Shown here piece by piece: positions 43,816 through 51,968 of a DNA stretch of 64,000 nucleotides. Position 1 is the first letter of the stretch. Each line of letters opens with the position of its first letter. The position numbers and the translations under genes are program-made. A model generated the notes under the pieces. It searched no databases. It had not been told where the DNA came from and worked only from the letters and a program-made list of their open reading frames with translations. The DNA is from Glaciecola sp964621345 (lineage in GTDB: Bacteria > Pseudomonadota > Gammaproteobacteria > Enterobacterales > Alteromonadaceae), in contig CAZUON010000006.1 of NCBI GenBank assembly GCA_964621345.1, forward strand, positions 1 to 64,000, written 5' to 3'.

Positions 43816-44523
43816 ATGAACATACATGCAGCTTTTGACAAACCGGCTCTCGTGCATAGCGAACAACAGCCATGGGTGCCTTCACCTATGCCGGGAGTGG
43901 AGCGCAGAGCGCTGGATCGCGTTGGCGATGAGGTGGCCCGGGCAACTACCATTGTCCGCTATGCAGCGAACAGTCACTTTTCTGCGCATACTCATACCGG
44001 CGGTGAAGAGTTTTTGGTGTTAGAGGGCGTATTTCAAGACGAACATGGTGATTTCCCTGCAGGTACTTACATACGTAATCCGCCTGAATCGTCCCATACT
44101 CCTCGCTCAGACAAAGGCTGCATTATTTTTGTAAAACTCTGGCAATTTGAGATGCAAGACCGCACCCAGTTGCGGCTGCATATAGACGATGCTGAAACTC
44201 TAGAAGACGCGCAAATACAATTTAAGCCTAATGAAGGGATTACACAACAGCGCCTATTTAAAGATCTGCGCGAAACCGTTTCAATAGCACAGTGGTCCCC
44301 TTTAACAGAGAGCTATTTAGAGGTTGAGGGCGGCGCGGAAATATTGGTGTTAGAAGGCGAGCTGAGCCATGGCGATAGTTACTTAGAAAAACATAGCTGG
44401 TTGCGTTTACCTGTTGGTGTTAGTGCCGAACTCAAAGCCGGTCAGCAAGGCGCAAAAATTTGGATGAAAACTGGCCACCTCAGTGACGTTGATCAACAAG
44501 TGGCGCGTTTACCCGAGGTCTAA
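43816..44523 (+). CDS. ChrR-like double cupin protein
   Basis: 235 residues. The first cupin has the ChrR-type metal motif HTHTGGEEFLVLEG (His58, His60, Glu64 or Glu65) and His94 in SSHTP; the second half (about 145-225) contains another cupin-like module (EGGAEILVLEGELSHGD) that lacks the histidines. It resembles the C-terminal cupin of ChrR anti-sigma factors, but has no zinc anti-sigma domain and no sigma-factor gene beside it. So it is more likely an enzyme or sensor of an oxidised small molecule. Cotranscribed with the VOC gene. Confidence 0.8.
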   Translation: MNIHAAFDKPALVHSEQQPWVPSPMPGVERRALDRVGDEVARATTIVRYAANSHFSAHTHTGGEEFLVLEGVFQDEHGDFPAGTYIRNPPESSHTPRSDKGCIIFVKLWQFEMQDRTQLRLHIDDAETLEDAQIQFKPNEGITQQRLFKDLRETVSIAQWSPLTESYLEVEGGAEILVLEGELSHGDSYLEKHSWLRLPVGVSAELKAGQQGAKIWMKTGHLSDVDQQVARLPEV

Positions 44524-44547
44524 ATAGTCCGCTAATGTTAGCGTGTG

Positions 44548-45111
44548 CTATAAATGCGCAACCGCCTTTTCAAATAAGCTGTCATCCGCCATGGTGTTAC
44601 TGATCAGTATTGCCCCTTCTAACAACGCTAAGGTCTGGGCAGCTAACTCGGCGGCTTCTTGTTCATCATCGTCTTTTGTGCGGCTGTGCGTAAGTTTATT
44701 TTTGAGGGTGATGTAAAAGGCGCGTGTTAACCATTGTAGGTTAAGCATAAAAAAGCGCTTCGTTTCATCCTTCACTTTACTCGGTAATATATCTGACTCT
44801 GCTCCAAGCAGACCACACAAACACATCTTTTTATCGTGTTTTAGAGCGCTACGAAACATATTTACGTAGCTTTGAATGGGATCTTTTCCTTGCTGGTACA
44901 GCGCATCGGCCTCACCTAATGCCAGCAAAAAGTCGTCGGTGTATCGACGCGCTAGCTCTGCACCTAAGTCGCTTTTAGTCGGGAAGTGATAATGTACACT
45001 GGCGCTTTTTATACCGACTTCGTCTGCTAATTCTCGAAAGCTAAAATTATTATAACCGCCCTCTCGTACTTTGTTCTGTGCTGCCTTAATTAGCGCATCT
45101 TTTTTTGACAT
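44548..45111 (-). CDS. TetR/AcrR family transcriptional regulator
   Basis: 187 residues. N-terminal helix-turn-helix at about 10-50 (FSFRELADEVGIKSASVHYHF with KSDLGAELARRY), then a helical ligand-binding domain with two cysteines close together (KKMCLCGLLGAE, about 94-105) as in some redox- or electrophile-sensing members. Its own promoter carries an operator identical in half-sites to that of the VOC-cupin operon, so it likely represses itself and that operon. The ligand is unknown; the Cys pair and VOC target hint at a reactive electrophile. Confidence 0.88.
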   Translation of the reverse strand: MSKKDALIKAAQNKVREGGYNNFSFRELADEVGIKSASVHYHFPTKSDLGAELARRYTDDFLLALGEADALYQQGKDPIQSYVNMFRSALKHDKKMCLCGLLGAESDILPSKVKDETKRFFMLNLQWLTRAFYITLKNKLTHSRTKDDDEQEAAELAAQTLALLEGAILISNTMADDSLFEKAVAHL

Positions 45112-45152
45112 AAGCTTCTCTTTTATATGGCTTTTTTGTTACTTTATAACAA

Positions 45153-45170
45153 CTACCTACCGCTAGGTAG
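45153..45170. promoter_or_regulatory. TetR operator at the TetR gene's own promoter
   Basis: CTACCTA-CCGC-TAGGTAG, the same 7-bp half-sites and 4-base spacing as at 43320. On the minus strand a TTATAA -10-like sequence lies just downstream and TTCAAC just upstream, so the operator sits between the promoter boxes, 42 bases before the TetR start. Confidence 0.82.
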
Positions 45171-45383
45171 TTGAACCAAAAGATACGTTAAATTGTGATA
45201 ATTTGCAGTATAAATTTTAAATTTTTTTGCTTTTTAATGATTGACTAGTGCATTGAATAATAAACACTATTTTACTTTTGAACGAGCGCATTGAGGATGT
45301 AAATGATCCTAAATTGCAGAGTCCGTTGCAATGTGACTGCTAAAGGCTACTCTTTATGTATATTAATTGCAGTAGAGAACGTC

Positions 45384-45980
45384 ATGAAAAATACTAACCT
45401 TTCCTTTCAAAGTAATCCTTTTGCAAGCAAGCATCTATTAAAAAAAGCCGCTCTTGCATGTTTTGTTGCAAGCCTATTTGCAATGGGTAGCGCAAGTGCA
45501 AGCGATGCAGACCCAAGTAAGGCTTTGCACGATCATCATCACAATGCAGACGGGCATGTCTCGGAGCATGATCATCACCATGGCAACGACGGACATACAA
45601 CTGAACATGCACATCACCACGGCGATGATGGTCATGCAAATGAGCATCAGCATCATCATGGCGACGACGGTCATACAAATGAGTTAGAGCATCATCATAG
45701 CGACGGCCAACATGTAGAAGGTGAAACTCACCACCATGAAGATCATGCCCACAATAACGAACACACCCACCACCATGGTGTAGACGATGGACACTCAAGT
45801 GAGCACGAGCATCATCATGGTGACGATGGCCATGTTAATGAGCATGAACATCACCACGGCGATGATGGTCACGCTAATGAGCATGAACACCACCACGGTG
45901 ACGATGGGCATTTAAACGAACATGAGCATCATCATGAAGATGAAATGGTAGAGGGTGATCATCACCACCACGGAAAGTAA
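45384..45980 (+). CDS. Exported histidine-repeat protein, probable metal binder
   Basis: 198 residues from ATG at 45384. Signal peptide about 1-39 (LLKKAALACFVASLFAMGSAS). The mature protein is almost only a tandem repeat: ten units of about 13 residues, consensus HHHGDDGHxNEHE, from residue 51 to about 181, then a shorter unit and a HHHHGK tail; 56 of 148 residues in this part are His, most of the rest Asp, Glu and Gly. Such proteins bind or buffer zinc, nickel, cobalt or copper in the periplasm. An upstream in-frame ATG at 45303 would put a Cys-rich extension before the signal peptide and is rejected. I do not know a named family. It is 272 bases from the divergent TetR gene. Confidence 0.75.
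   Translation: MKNTNLSFQSNPFASKHLLKKAALACFVASLFAMGSASASDADPSKALHDHHHNADGHVSEHDHHHGNDGHTTEHAHHHGDDGHANEHQHHHGDDGHTNELEHHHSDGQHVEGETHHHEDHAHNNEHTHHHGVDDGHSSEHEHHHGDDGHVNEHEHHHGDDGHANEHEHHHGDDGHLNEHEHHHEDEMVEGDHHHHGK
45534..45977 (+). repeat. 39-base coding tandem repeat
   Basis: About ten copies of a 39-base unit encoding HHHGDDGHxNEHE, plus one 42-base copy (unit 7, HHHGVDDGHSSEHE) and degenerate copies 5 and 6. Units 8-10 are the most alike, so the newest duplications are near the 3' end. Reading frame is kept in every unit. Confidence 0.88.
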
Positions 45981-45999
45981 GCGTTAGTGTTAAGCTGTG

Positions 46000-46851
46000 A
46001 TGCAACGGAACATGATTTTTAAGGGACTTAGCGGCTTTCCAATCACCCCACTCAAAAACGGTGAGGTCGACGTCAAAGTATTGCGTAACATTTGCCATCA
46101 TATCGACAACGCCGGCTTAGATTCTATTGGGGTGTTAGGTAGTACAGGCAGCTTTGCCTATCTCAATACGCAGCAACGAAACTTGGTTATGGAATGTTGG
46201 TCAACGGTGCGCACACCTTGGATTGCTGGGGTAAGTGCCACGACCACTCAAGCGGCTATCGATGCTGCGACGATTGCGTATCAAAATGGCGCGCAAGGCA
46301 TTATCGCTAATGCCTTTGCGTACGTTCCGCTCAGTGCCGTCGAATTAAAACGCTACTTTTTAGAGCTTGCTGAGGCCAGCCCTCTTCCTCTGTGTGTTTA
46401 CGACAACCCCGTTACAACCGGTCAAGGCTTGAGCCATGCTCTGATTTGCGAACTGGCCGAGCACGAAAATATTGCTGCAGTGAAGATGTTTGCCCAGCCA
46501 AATAACCAACAGCAGCACCAAGCTTTACAGACACGTGATATTGCACCCGGCTATGCGGTCGACGCTAATTGCTGCGAGGCCATGATAGGCGGGGCAAGCG
46601 CTTGGTATTCGACTTTGGCAGGCACCCTACCAGAGTACTTAGTACCGGTAATGAAGGCCATCAAAGAAGGGGATCGCGAATACGCTAGGCAATTAAATAA
46701 GAAGCTTGCGCCATTGTATGCGCTGATGAAACAACACAGCGGTTACCGACTTGTACATGCTTTGGCGAATCAACGAGGTTGGGATTGCGAGCTACCTAGC
46801 CCACTTGTGATGCCTGAATTTAAGGCCCTAGCTGGATTTATACCTAAATGA
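46000..46851 (+). CDS. Dihydrodipicolinate synthase (DapA)-family lyase
   Basis: 283 residues from ATG at 46000; GTG at 45997 and ATG at 46012 are alternatives, and no strong ribosome site picks one. TIM-barrel class I aldolase: the Schiff-base Lys162 (AAVKMFAQ) and Tyr134 (CVYDNPVTTG) are present, and the GSTGSF loop stands for the usual GTTGES. Because that loop is altered and housekeeping DapA is normally in a purM/bamC region, this is likely a sideline pyruvate aldolase (for example of sialic acid or hydroxyproline type) rather than the lysine enzyme. It starts 19 bases after the histidine-repeat gene. Confidence 0.82.
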   Translation: MQRNMIFKGLSGFPITPLKNGEVDVKVLRNICHHIDNAGLDSIGVLGSTGSFAYLNTQQRNLVMECWSTVRTPWIAGVSATTTQAAIDAATIAYQNGAQGIIANAFAYVPLSAVELKRYFLELAEASPLPLCVYDNPVTTGQGLSHALICELAEHENIAAVKMFAQPNNQQQHQALQTRDIAPGYAVDANCCEAMIGGASAWYSTLAGTLPEYLVPVMKAIKEGDREYARQLNKKLAPLYALMKQHSGYRLVHALANQRGWDCELPSPLVMPEFKALAGFIPK

Positions 46852-46989
46852 CATAGGCGCTACTTGCTGAATCTTATGCAAAATACGTCATGAATTTTTA
46901 AGTGTCGGTCGGTACTAAAGATTAGCATCAAGCCTGTATTTTGCGTTAGAGTATGGAAGTTGCCAATACAAATTCTAACAAGGCCTTTT

Positions 46990-48525
46990 ATGCAAATATC
47001 ATCTTTGACTAAGTTAAGTGTGCGCAGCATTTTTGCGCTTTTACTTTCATGTGCTCTTGCCTTTTATGCGACAGCTCAAAACCGTGAGCTTGATGTTGAG
47101 TCGAGTGTCGTTACTAATCATAAAACCGAAATTAAGGGTAAACGCGTAAGTTACTCTGCTACCAGCGGCACTCAGCCAGTTTGGAACGAAGAGGGTGAGG
47201 CGGTTGCAAGTTTGTTTTATACCTATTATCAGCGCACCGATACCAAAAACGATGAAGTGCGTCCGCTGTTAATATCCTTTAACGGTGGTCCAGGCTCGGC
47301 ATCGGTATGGATGCATGTAGCGTACACTGGCCCGCGTATTTTAAACATCAACGACGAGGGTTATCCGGTGCAGCCTTATGGCGTGCAAACAAACCCATAC
47401 TCGGTTCTTGATGTTGCCGACATTGTTTTTGTAAACCCAGTGAATACCGCCTATAGCCGCGTATTAAAAGACGCCGAGGGCAATATGCCTTCAAAAGAGA
47501 AACAAAAAGACATGTTCTTTGGGGTGAATGCCGACATTAAATATTTAGCGGAATGGTTAAATACCTTTGTTACCCGCTATAACAAATGGCGCTCGCCTAA
47601 GTATTTAATTGGTGAGAGCTATGGTACTAACCGTGTATCGGGTCTTGCCTTAGAACTGCAAAACAGCCAGTGGATGTACTTAAACGGTGTGGTGTTAGTA
47701 TCGCCTACCGATATTGGCATTGAGCGCAACGGTCCAGTAAAAGCAGCAAACCGCTTACCGTATTTTGCAGCAACCGCGTGGCATCACAAGCGTCTTGCGC
47801 CGGATTTACAAGCTAAAGACTTATATGAAGTACTCGAAGAAGTTGAACAATACACCATTGAAGAATATTTGCCTGCTTTGGCAAAAGGTAGCTTTATTAG
47901 TGAAGAAGAATTAAGTACAACCATTAAAAATGTGGCACGTTATTCAGGCTTAAGCGAGCAGGCCGTCGCCCAAAGTAATCTTGATGTGAGTACTCGCTTC
48001 TTTTGGAAGGAGCTTTTGCGCGATGAAGGTAAAACCGTAGGGCGTCTTGATAGTCGCTACCTTGGTATAGATAAAAAAGAAACCGGCGACTCTCCTGATT
48101 ATTGGGCGGAGCTAACGTCTTGGTTGCATTCGTTTACGCCGGCGATTAATTACTATTTGCGTGAAGAGCTAAACTATAAAACTGACATCAAATACAACAT
48201 GTTTGGCCCGGTAAGACCTTGGGATAGAACAAACGATAATACCGGTGAGAACTTACGCCTAGCGATGGCACAAAACCCTTACTTAAATGTGCTCATTCAG
48301 GCCGGTTATTACGATGGCGCAACCAACTACTTTGATGCCAAATATACTATGTGGCAGCTCGACCCAAGCGGTAAAATGAAAGAGCGCTTGAGCTTTAAAG
48401 GCTATCGCAGTGGGCACATGATGTATTTACGCCGACAAGATTTGGAGTTGTCGAATAACGACTTGCGTGAGTTTATTCAAAACACCCAAGTCGCTGAAGG
48501 CGTTGCTGCAGAATACGCACGCTGA
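46990..48525 (+). CDS. Secreted S10 family serine carboxypeptidase-like peptidase
   Basis: 511 residues from ATG at 46990 with AAGG ahead; an in-frame TTG at 46960 gives an unlikely extension. Signal peptide about 1-29. Alpha/beta-hydrolase of family S10: oxyanion block FNGGPGSASVW at 98-107, nucleophile Ser210 in IGESYGTNR, an Asp in AGYYDGATNYF and a His in YRSGHMMYLR near the C-terminus. Removes residues from peptide C-termini, in the periplasm or outside. Single-gene unit. Confidence 0.9.
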   Translation: MQISSLTKLSVRSIFALLLSCALAFYATAQNRELDVESSVVTNHKTEIKGKRVSYSATSGTQPVWNEEGEAVASLFYTYYQRTDTKNDEVRPLLISFNGGPGSASVWMHVAYTGPRILNINDEGYPVQPYGVQTNPYSVLDVADIVFVNPVNTAYSRVLKDAEGNMPSKEKQKDMFFGVNADIKYLAEWLNTFVTRYNKWRSPKYLIGESYGTNRVSGLALELQNSQWMYLNGVVLVSPTDIGIERNGPVKAANRLPYFAATAWHHKRLAPDLQAKDLYEVLEEVEQYTIEEYLPALAKGSFISEEELSTTIKNVARYSGLSEQAVAQSNLDVSTRFFWKELLRDEGKTVGRLDSRYLGIDKKETGDSPDYWAELTSWLHSFTPAINYYLREELNYKTDIKYNMFGPVRPWDRTNDNTGENLRLAMAQNPYLNVLIQAGYYDGATNYFDAKYTMWQLDPSGKMKERLSFKGYRSGHMMYLRRQDLELSNNDLREFIQNTQVAEGVAAEYAR

Positions 48526-48542
48526 GGTATCCATTAGCCGCT

Positions 48543-49640
48543 CTATTCCAGAAAACTGCCCGTTTCAGTCGGGGTGAAAAAGGGAATAGAGTACCAATAA
48601 TATCGTAGACGTTTTTCAATACTCGGGGCGGTGCAATTGATACGCACGCGCCCCGCTTTAAAGCTATGCTCGAGTGCGATGCTGACTTTGATATTTCCTT
48701 CTGTATTGCCTAAATTAGGAATTATACGCTCACCCTTAAAATAACAAGCTAGCTCTGATGTTTGAATATCGGGTTTGTTGGCGGCTATTTCGAAGGTGAT
48801 TTCGTTCAGGCTAGAGCCGAATTCTCTTAAGTTATTTGATGGCGTTCTGCTAACAACAGGCATTGCGATGGCTGCCATTTTGGTTTTTAGAGTAGTGAGA
48901 TTTGCATACACTCCTGCGGCTGGAAAACGCGGAAGCGGATCGCCTGCACCTTCTGCGCTGAAATTGATATCACTGACCACGCCAGATTGCTGACCAAAGC
49001 CAATAAAACCTGCTTGGTTGATTGCCTTTTCGAGTGTTGGATTAAACTCACCATAAGGATAAGCTAGCCACTTGCGGCTGTAACCCAAGCGGCTTGTTAG
49101 CATATCTTCTGCCGCTAATATGTTATTCATAACGCGGTCAAGCCAAGCTTGCTCGCTTTCATGTTGTTCTCGCACCAATAAATGTGGGTGTCCTAAGGTG
49201 TGATTGGCAAAGTCGGCTAAGGGCTGCATTTGCTTTACTTCGTCCCATGTGAGGTGATTGGTAAGGCTGCCTATGCTGTCGGGGTTAATAAATACGGTAT
49301 AAGGGAAGTCATACTCACTTAAAATAGGGTGAGCGTTCTCTAAAATATTACGATAGCCATCGTCAAAGGTAATGGCGATAGCATTTTCTGGTAGAGGTTT
49401 ATTTTGCCTAATGGCATCAAGCCCAGCTTGTAAGCTCATTACACTATGATGCTCACTTAAATACTGCATGTGCTCTTTAAATTTCGCAGGCGATACCGAT
49501 GTGACCGCAGGTGTATTGTTATCAACATGATGATATTGTAAAACCACAAGCTGCGGTGGCAGTTGAGCGCTAGCAAAGGCATAATGCCCCATGCATAAAA
49601 ATACGAAAGCACTCATGCCGCGAATGATAAATTTGTTCAT
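48543..49640 (-). CDS. Exported polysaccharide deacetylase (NodB-type)
   Basis: 365 residues with a signal peptide (about 1-25). Carbohydrate esterase 4 domain at about 85-230: Asp93-Asp94 in ITFDDGYRN and His147/His151 in NHTLGHPHL, giving the metal triad, plus WLAYPYGEFNP. It is like PgaB-type or peptidoglycan/chitin deacetylases. The C-terminal 110 residues (about 255-365) have no motif I recognise and may be a beta-rich accessory domain. The substrate is not clear. Divergent from the MATE gene. Confidence 0.85.
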   Translation of the reverse strand: MNKFIIRGMSAFVFLCMGHYAFASAQLPPQLVVLQYHHVDNNTPAVTSVSPAKFKEHMQYLSEHHSVMSLQAGLDAIRQNKPLPENAIAITFDDGYRNILENAHPILSEYDFPYTVFINPDSIGSLTNHLTWDEVKQMQPLADFANHTLGHPHLLVREQHESEQAWLDRVMNNILAAEDMLTSRLGYSRKWLAYPYGEFNPTLEKAINQAGFIGFGQQSGVVSDINFSAEGAGDPLPRFPAAGVYANLTTLKTKMAAIAMPVVSRTPSNNLREFGSSLNEITFEIAANKPDIQTSELACYFKGERIIPNLGNTEGNIKVSIALEHSFKAGRVRINCTAPSIEKRLRYYWYSIPFFTPTETGSFLE

Positions 49641-49671
49641 GTTTACTCCTAAAAACGACTAGTCCTGATTT

Positions 49672-51111
49672 ATGCAATCTGAACTGCAAACACAAAATAA
49701 GCAAAACACTGAGTATAAGAGTTCCCATACGACGCTGTTAGGCATCGCTGTTCCCCTTATTTTAGCGAATATTACCACACCACTACTCGGTTTGGTGGAT
49801 ACCGCTATTTTAGGACGCATGGACGGACTGCATTACTTAGCAGGGGCTGCCATAGGCTCGCTTATTCTTACGCAGCTGTACTGGGTCTGCGGTTTCATAA
49901 AAATGTCGATGACAGGTTTAAGCGCACAAAGCCGTGCAAATAGTGCCCAAGCACAGTGTCAAACCTTGGTTCAAGGAGCGGTGCTTGCCCTTCTTTTAGC
50001 CGCTTTAATTTTAATATTGCAAAGCCCTTTCTTAAATGCCGGATTATGGTTTGCCCAAGCTGAAACTCAAGTAGTACAAAGTACCGAGGCTTATTTTTAT
50101 GTTCGGGTATGGGGCGCACCCGCGGCATTAGTAAATTTGGCGATTATTGGTTGGCTGATTGGCCAGCAAAAAGGCCGCTTGATCTTATTGCTTCAGGTCT
50201 TGGTGAATCTCATTAATATTGGCGCAAGCTTGGGCTTTGTATTTTTATTAGATATGGGCGTACAAGGAGTCGCAGCAGGCACCGTGGTAGCTGAATATAC
50301 TATGTTGTGTATATCGCTATATTGGATAAACAAACGCTATGTGTCGCTTCAGCTTAATCGCGCATGGTTTAGTTTCAAGGCATTAAAGTCTTTACTGTCG
50401 TTAAATTCGAACATGCTTATTCGTAATTTAGCCTTGCAGTTTACCCTTGCCTTTGTGACTTTAAAGGGGGCGCAGTATGGTACGCAAGCTGCTGCGATAA
50501 ATGCGATTTTAATGCAGTTTTTTGCGTTAATTGCTTTAGGTCTAGATGGCATTGCCAATGCGGTCGAAGCCTTGGTTGGTGAGGTAAAAGGGAAGCAAGA
50601 TAGCGCTCATGCTGCCGCTCAAGCCGATAAAAATAATTCGCCTCACAACAACGCACATGATGACATAGTATCAATTCAAAAAAGCCAGCTTCGCTCTCAG
50701 GTTAATCTCGGTATGTTTTGGTCGGGCATGGTTGCATTGCTTTATGCGCTTATTTTTTACTTGGGAGCGCAATTTATAATATCACTGCTTACGAATCAGA
50801 GTGTGCTGGTGAGCGCTACTATGGATTACTTTTGGCTAATTGTGCTCCTCCCACTAATTGCTCACTGGTGCTTTTTGTTTGACGGGGTGTATGTGGGTTT
50901 AACCCAAGGACATGTGATGCGCAACAACATGCTGGTCAGTGCTTTTTGTGTGTTTTTGCCTAGTTACTTTGTACTTAAATGCTTACTTCCTGATTTAGGA
51001 AATGAAGCATTATGGATAGCGATGCTGTTATTTTTAGCATCAAGAGGTTTCGGTCTTGGGGGGCACTTTTATTATAGTGTTGTGAGACTTAGCACGACAA
51101 ATTTGAAGTAA
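49672..51111 (+). CDS. MATE family efflux transporter (DinF-like)
   Basis: 479 residues, twelve membrane helices. IAVPLILANITTPLLGLVDTAILG at the N-terminus (split over 27-50), then GFIKMSMTGLSAQ, and the repeated second half starting near LSLNSNMLIRNLALQF are DinF-subgroup MATE features. A charged loop (about 305-335, rich in Asp, Asn, His, Lys) separates the halves. In E. coli dinF follows lexA; here it is far from lexA and has no SOS box I can see. Confidence 0.87.
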   Translation: MQSELQTQNKQNTEYKSSHTTLLGIAVPLILANITTPLLGLVDTAILGRMDGLHYLAGAAIGSLILTQLYWVCGFIKMSMTGLSAQSRANSAQAQCQTLVQGAVLALLLAALILILQSPFLNAGLWFAQAETQVVQSTEAYFYVRVWGAPAALVNLAIIGWLIGQQKGRLILLLQVLVNLINIGASLGFVFLLDMGVQGVAAGTVVAEYTMLCISLYWINKRYVSLQLNRAWFSFKALKSLLSLNSNMLIRNLALQFTLAFVTLKGAQYGTQAAAINAILMQFFALIALGLDGIANAVEALVGEVKGKQDSAHAAAQADKNNSPHNNAHDDIVSIQKSQLRSQVNLGMFWSGMVALLYALIFYLGAQFIISLLTNQSVLVSATMDYFWLIVLLPLIAHWCFLFDGVYVGLTQGHVMRNNMLVSAFCVFLPSYFVLKCLLPDLGNEALWIAMLLFLASRGFGLGGHFYYSVVRLSTTNLK

Positions 51112-51147
51112 CATGATTGCGCATAGAGTTTGTAATAAGAGAGGCGT

Positions 51148-51166
51148 GAGGGCGAAAGTCGCCCTC
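51148..51166. other. Hairpin between the convergent MATE and nfuA genes
   Basis: GAGGGCGA (51148-51155) and TCGCCCTC (51159-51166) form a perfect 8-bp stem with a 3-base loop, but no T-run follows on either strand. It may still act as a bidirectional stop or protect mRNA ends. Confidence 0.55.
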
Positions 51167-51190
51167 GGTATTATCTAGCGAAGCAAAGAG

Positions 51191-51769
51191 TTAGTAGTAT
51201 GAGTGTTCACCCGCTTCGTGCTCAGTAGCATCTTTAACACCTTTAATTTCGCCGGCGAACTGCTCTAGCAATTGCTTTTCAATGCCATCTTTTAAGGTCA
51301 CATCCACCATTGAGCAACCATTACATCCTCCACCAAACTGAAGTATCGCGTTTCCGTCTTCGGTAACTTCTACTAACATTACGTTGCCGCCGTGGCTAGC
51401 AAGTTGCGGATTGATTTCTGACTCAATCATATAATTAATACGATCAATAAGGGGAGCGTCGTCGGCAATTTTCTTGGCTTTTGCATTTGGCGCTTTCAGC
51501 GTTAGTTGTGAGCCCATTTGGTCGGTGACAAAATCAATTTCGGCTTCTTCTAAATAAGGGCCGCTCTCGGCATCAATAACCGCGTCAAATCCTTTAAAGT
51601 TCAAACGGATATCGGTGTCTTCTACCGCTTCTGGTGGGCAATAAGATACCCCGCATTCAGCTTTTGATGTGCCCGGATTGACCACGAATACACGGATGTT
51701 GGTGCCTTCAGTTTGTTGCGAAAGAAGCTTGCCAAAATGCTCTTGAGCTTGTTCAGAAATAGTTACCAT
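51191..51769 (-). CDS. nfuA: Fe-S cluster carrier NfuA
   Basis: 192 residues from ATG at 51769 (GGAG ahead), the same length and ends as the E. coli protein. An N-terminal degenerate A-type domain (about 1-95) and a C-terminal Nfu domain with the cluster cysteines Cys149 and Cys152 in GGGCNGCSM. NfuA carries 4Fe-4S clusters to client proteins under stress. An open frame continues upstream to 51958, but that extension has no family match and is not coding. In E. coli nfuA adjoins gntX and bioH; here an M14 peptidase lies between. Confidence 0.96.
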   Translation of the reverse strand: MVTISEQAQEHFGKLLSQQTEGTNIRVFVVNPGTSKAECGVSYCPPEAVEDTDIRLNFKGFDAVIDAESGPYLEEAEIDFVTDQMGSQLTLKAPNAKAKKIADDAPLIDRINYMIESEINPQLASHGGNVMLVEVTEDGNAILQFGGGCNGCSMVDVTLKDGIEKQLLEQFAGEIKGVKDATEHEAGEHSYY

Positions 51770-51968
51770 ATAAACTCCTACTATCTTTAATACGTGTATG
51801 ATAGCAAAGATTACCTGAGTAAAACACTCAAGTATTAAAGCTTTTTGATATTTATCATAAAAAATTATGGCTAAATACACAGGATTTTGGGTATGCATTA
51901 TACTTTTTGGCCAATTTAGGTCACACTTTAACTGTAAGTTACACATCGATAACAACAAAGAGTAACGT

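Noticed and set aside
45303..45383. Upstream ATG for the histidine-repeat protein
   Set aside because: It would put 27 residues ahead of a normal signal peptide; the inner ATG is favoured.
45394..45798. Long antisense open frames with His/Arg-rich products across the histidine-repeat gene
   Set aside because: They are reverse-frame shadows of the 39-base repeat; the plus-strand product has a signal peptide and clean repeat logic, the antisense ones have neither.
45534..45977. Tandem repeat as a possible CRISPR array
   Set aside because: Repeats are contiguous, in frame and without unique spacers; it is a protein-coding repeat.
51770..51958. N-terminal extension of nfuA in an open frame
   Set aside because: E. 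coli-like NfuA starts exactly at 51769 with GGAG ahead; the extension has no family match.
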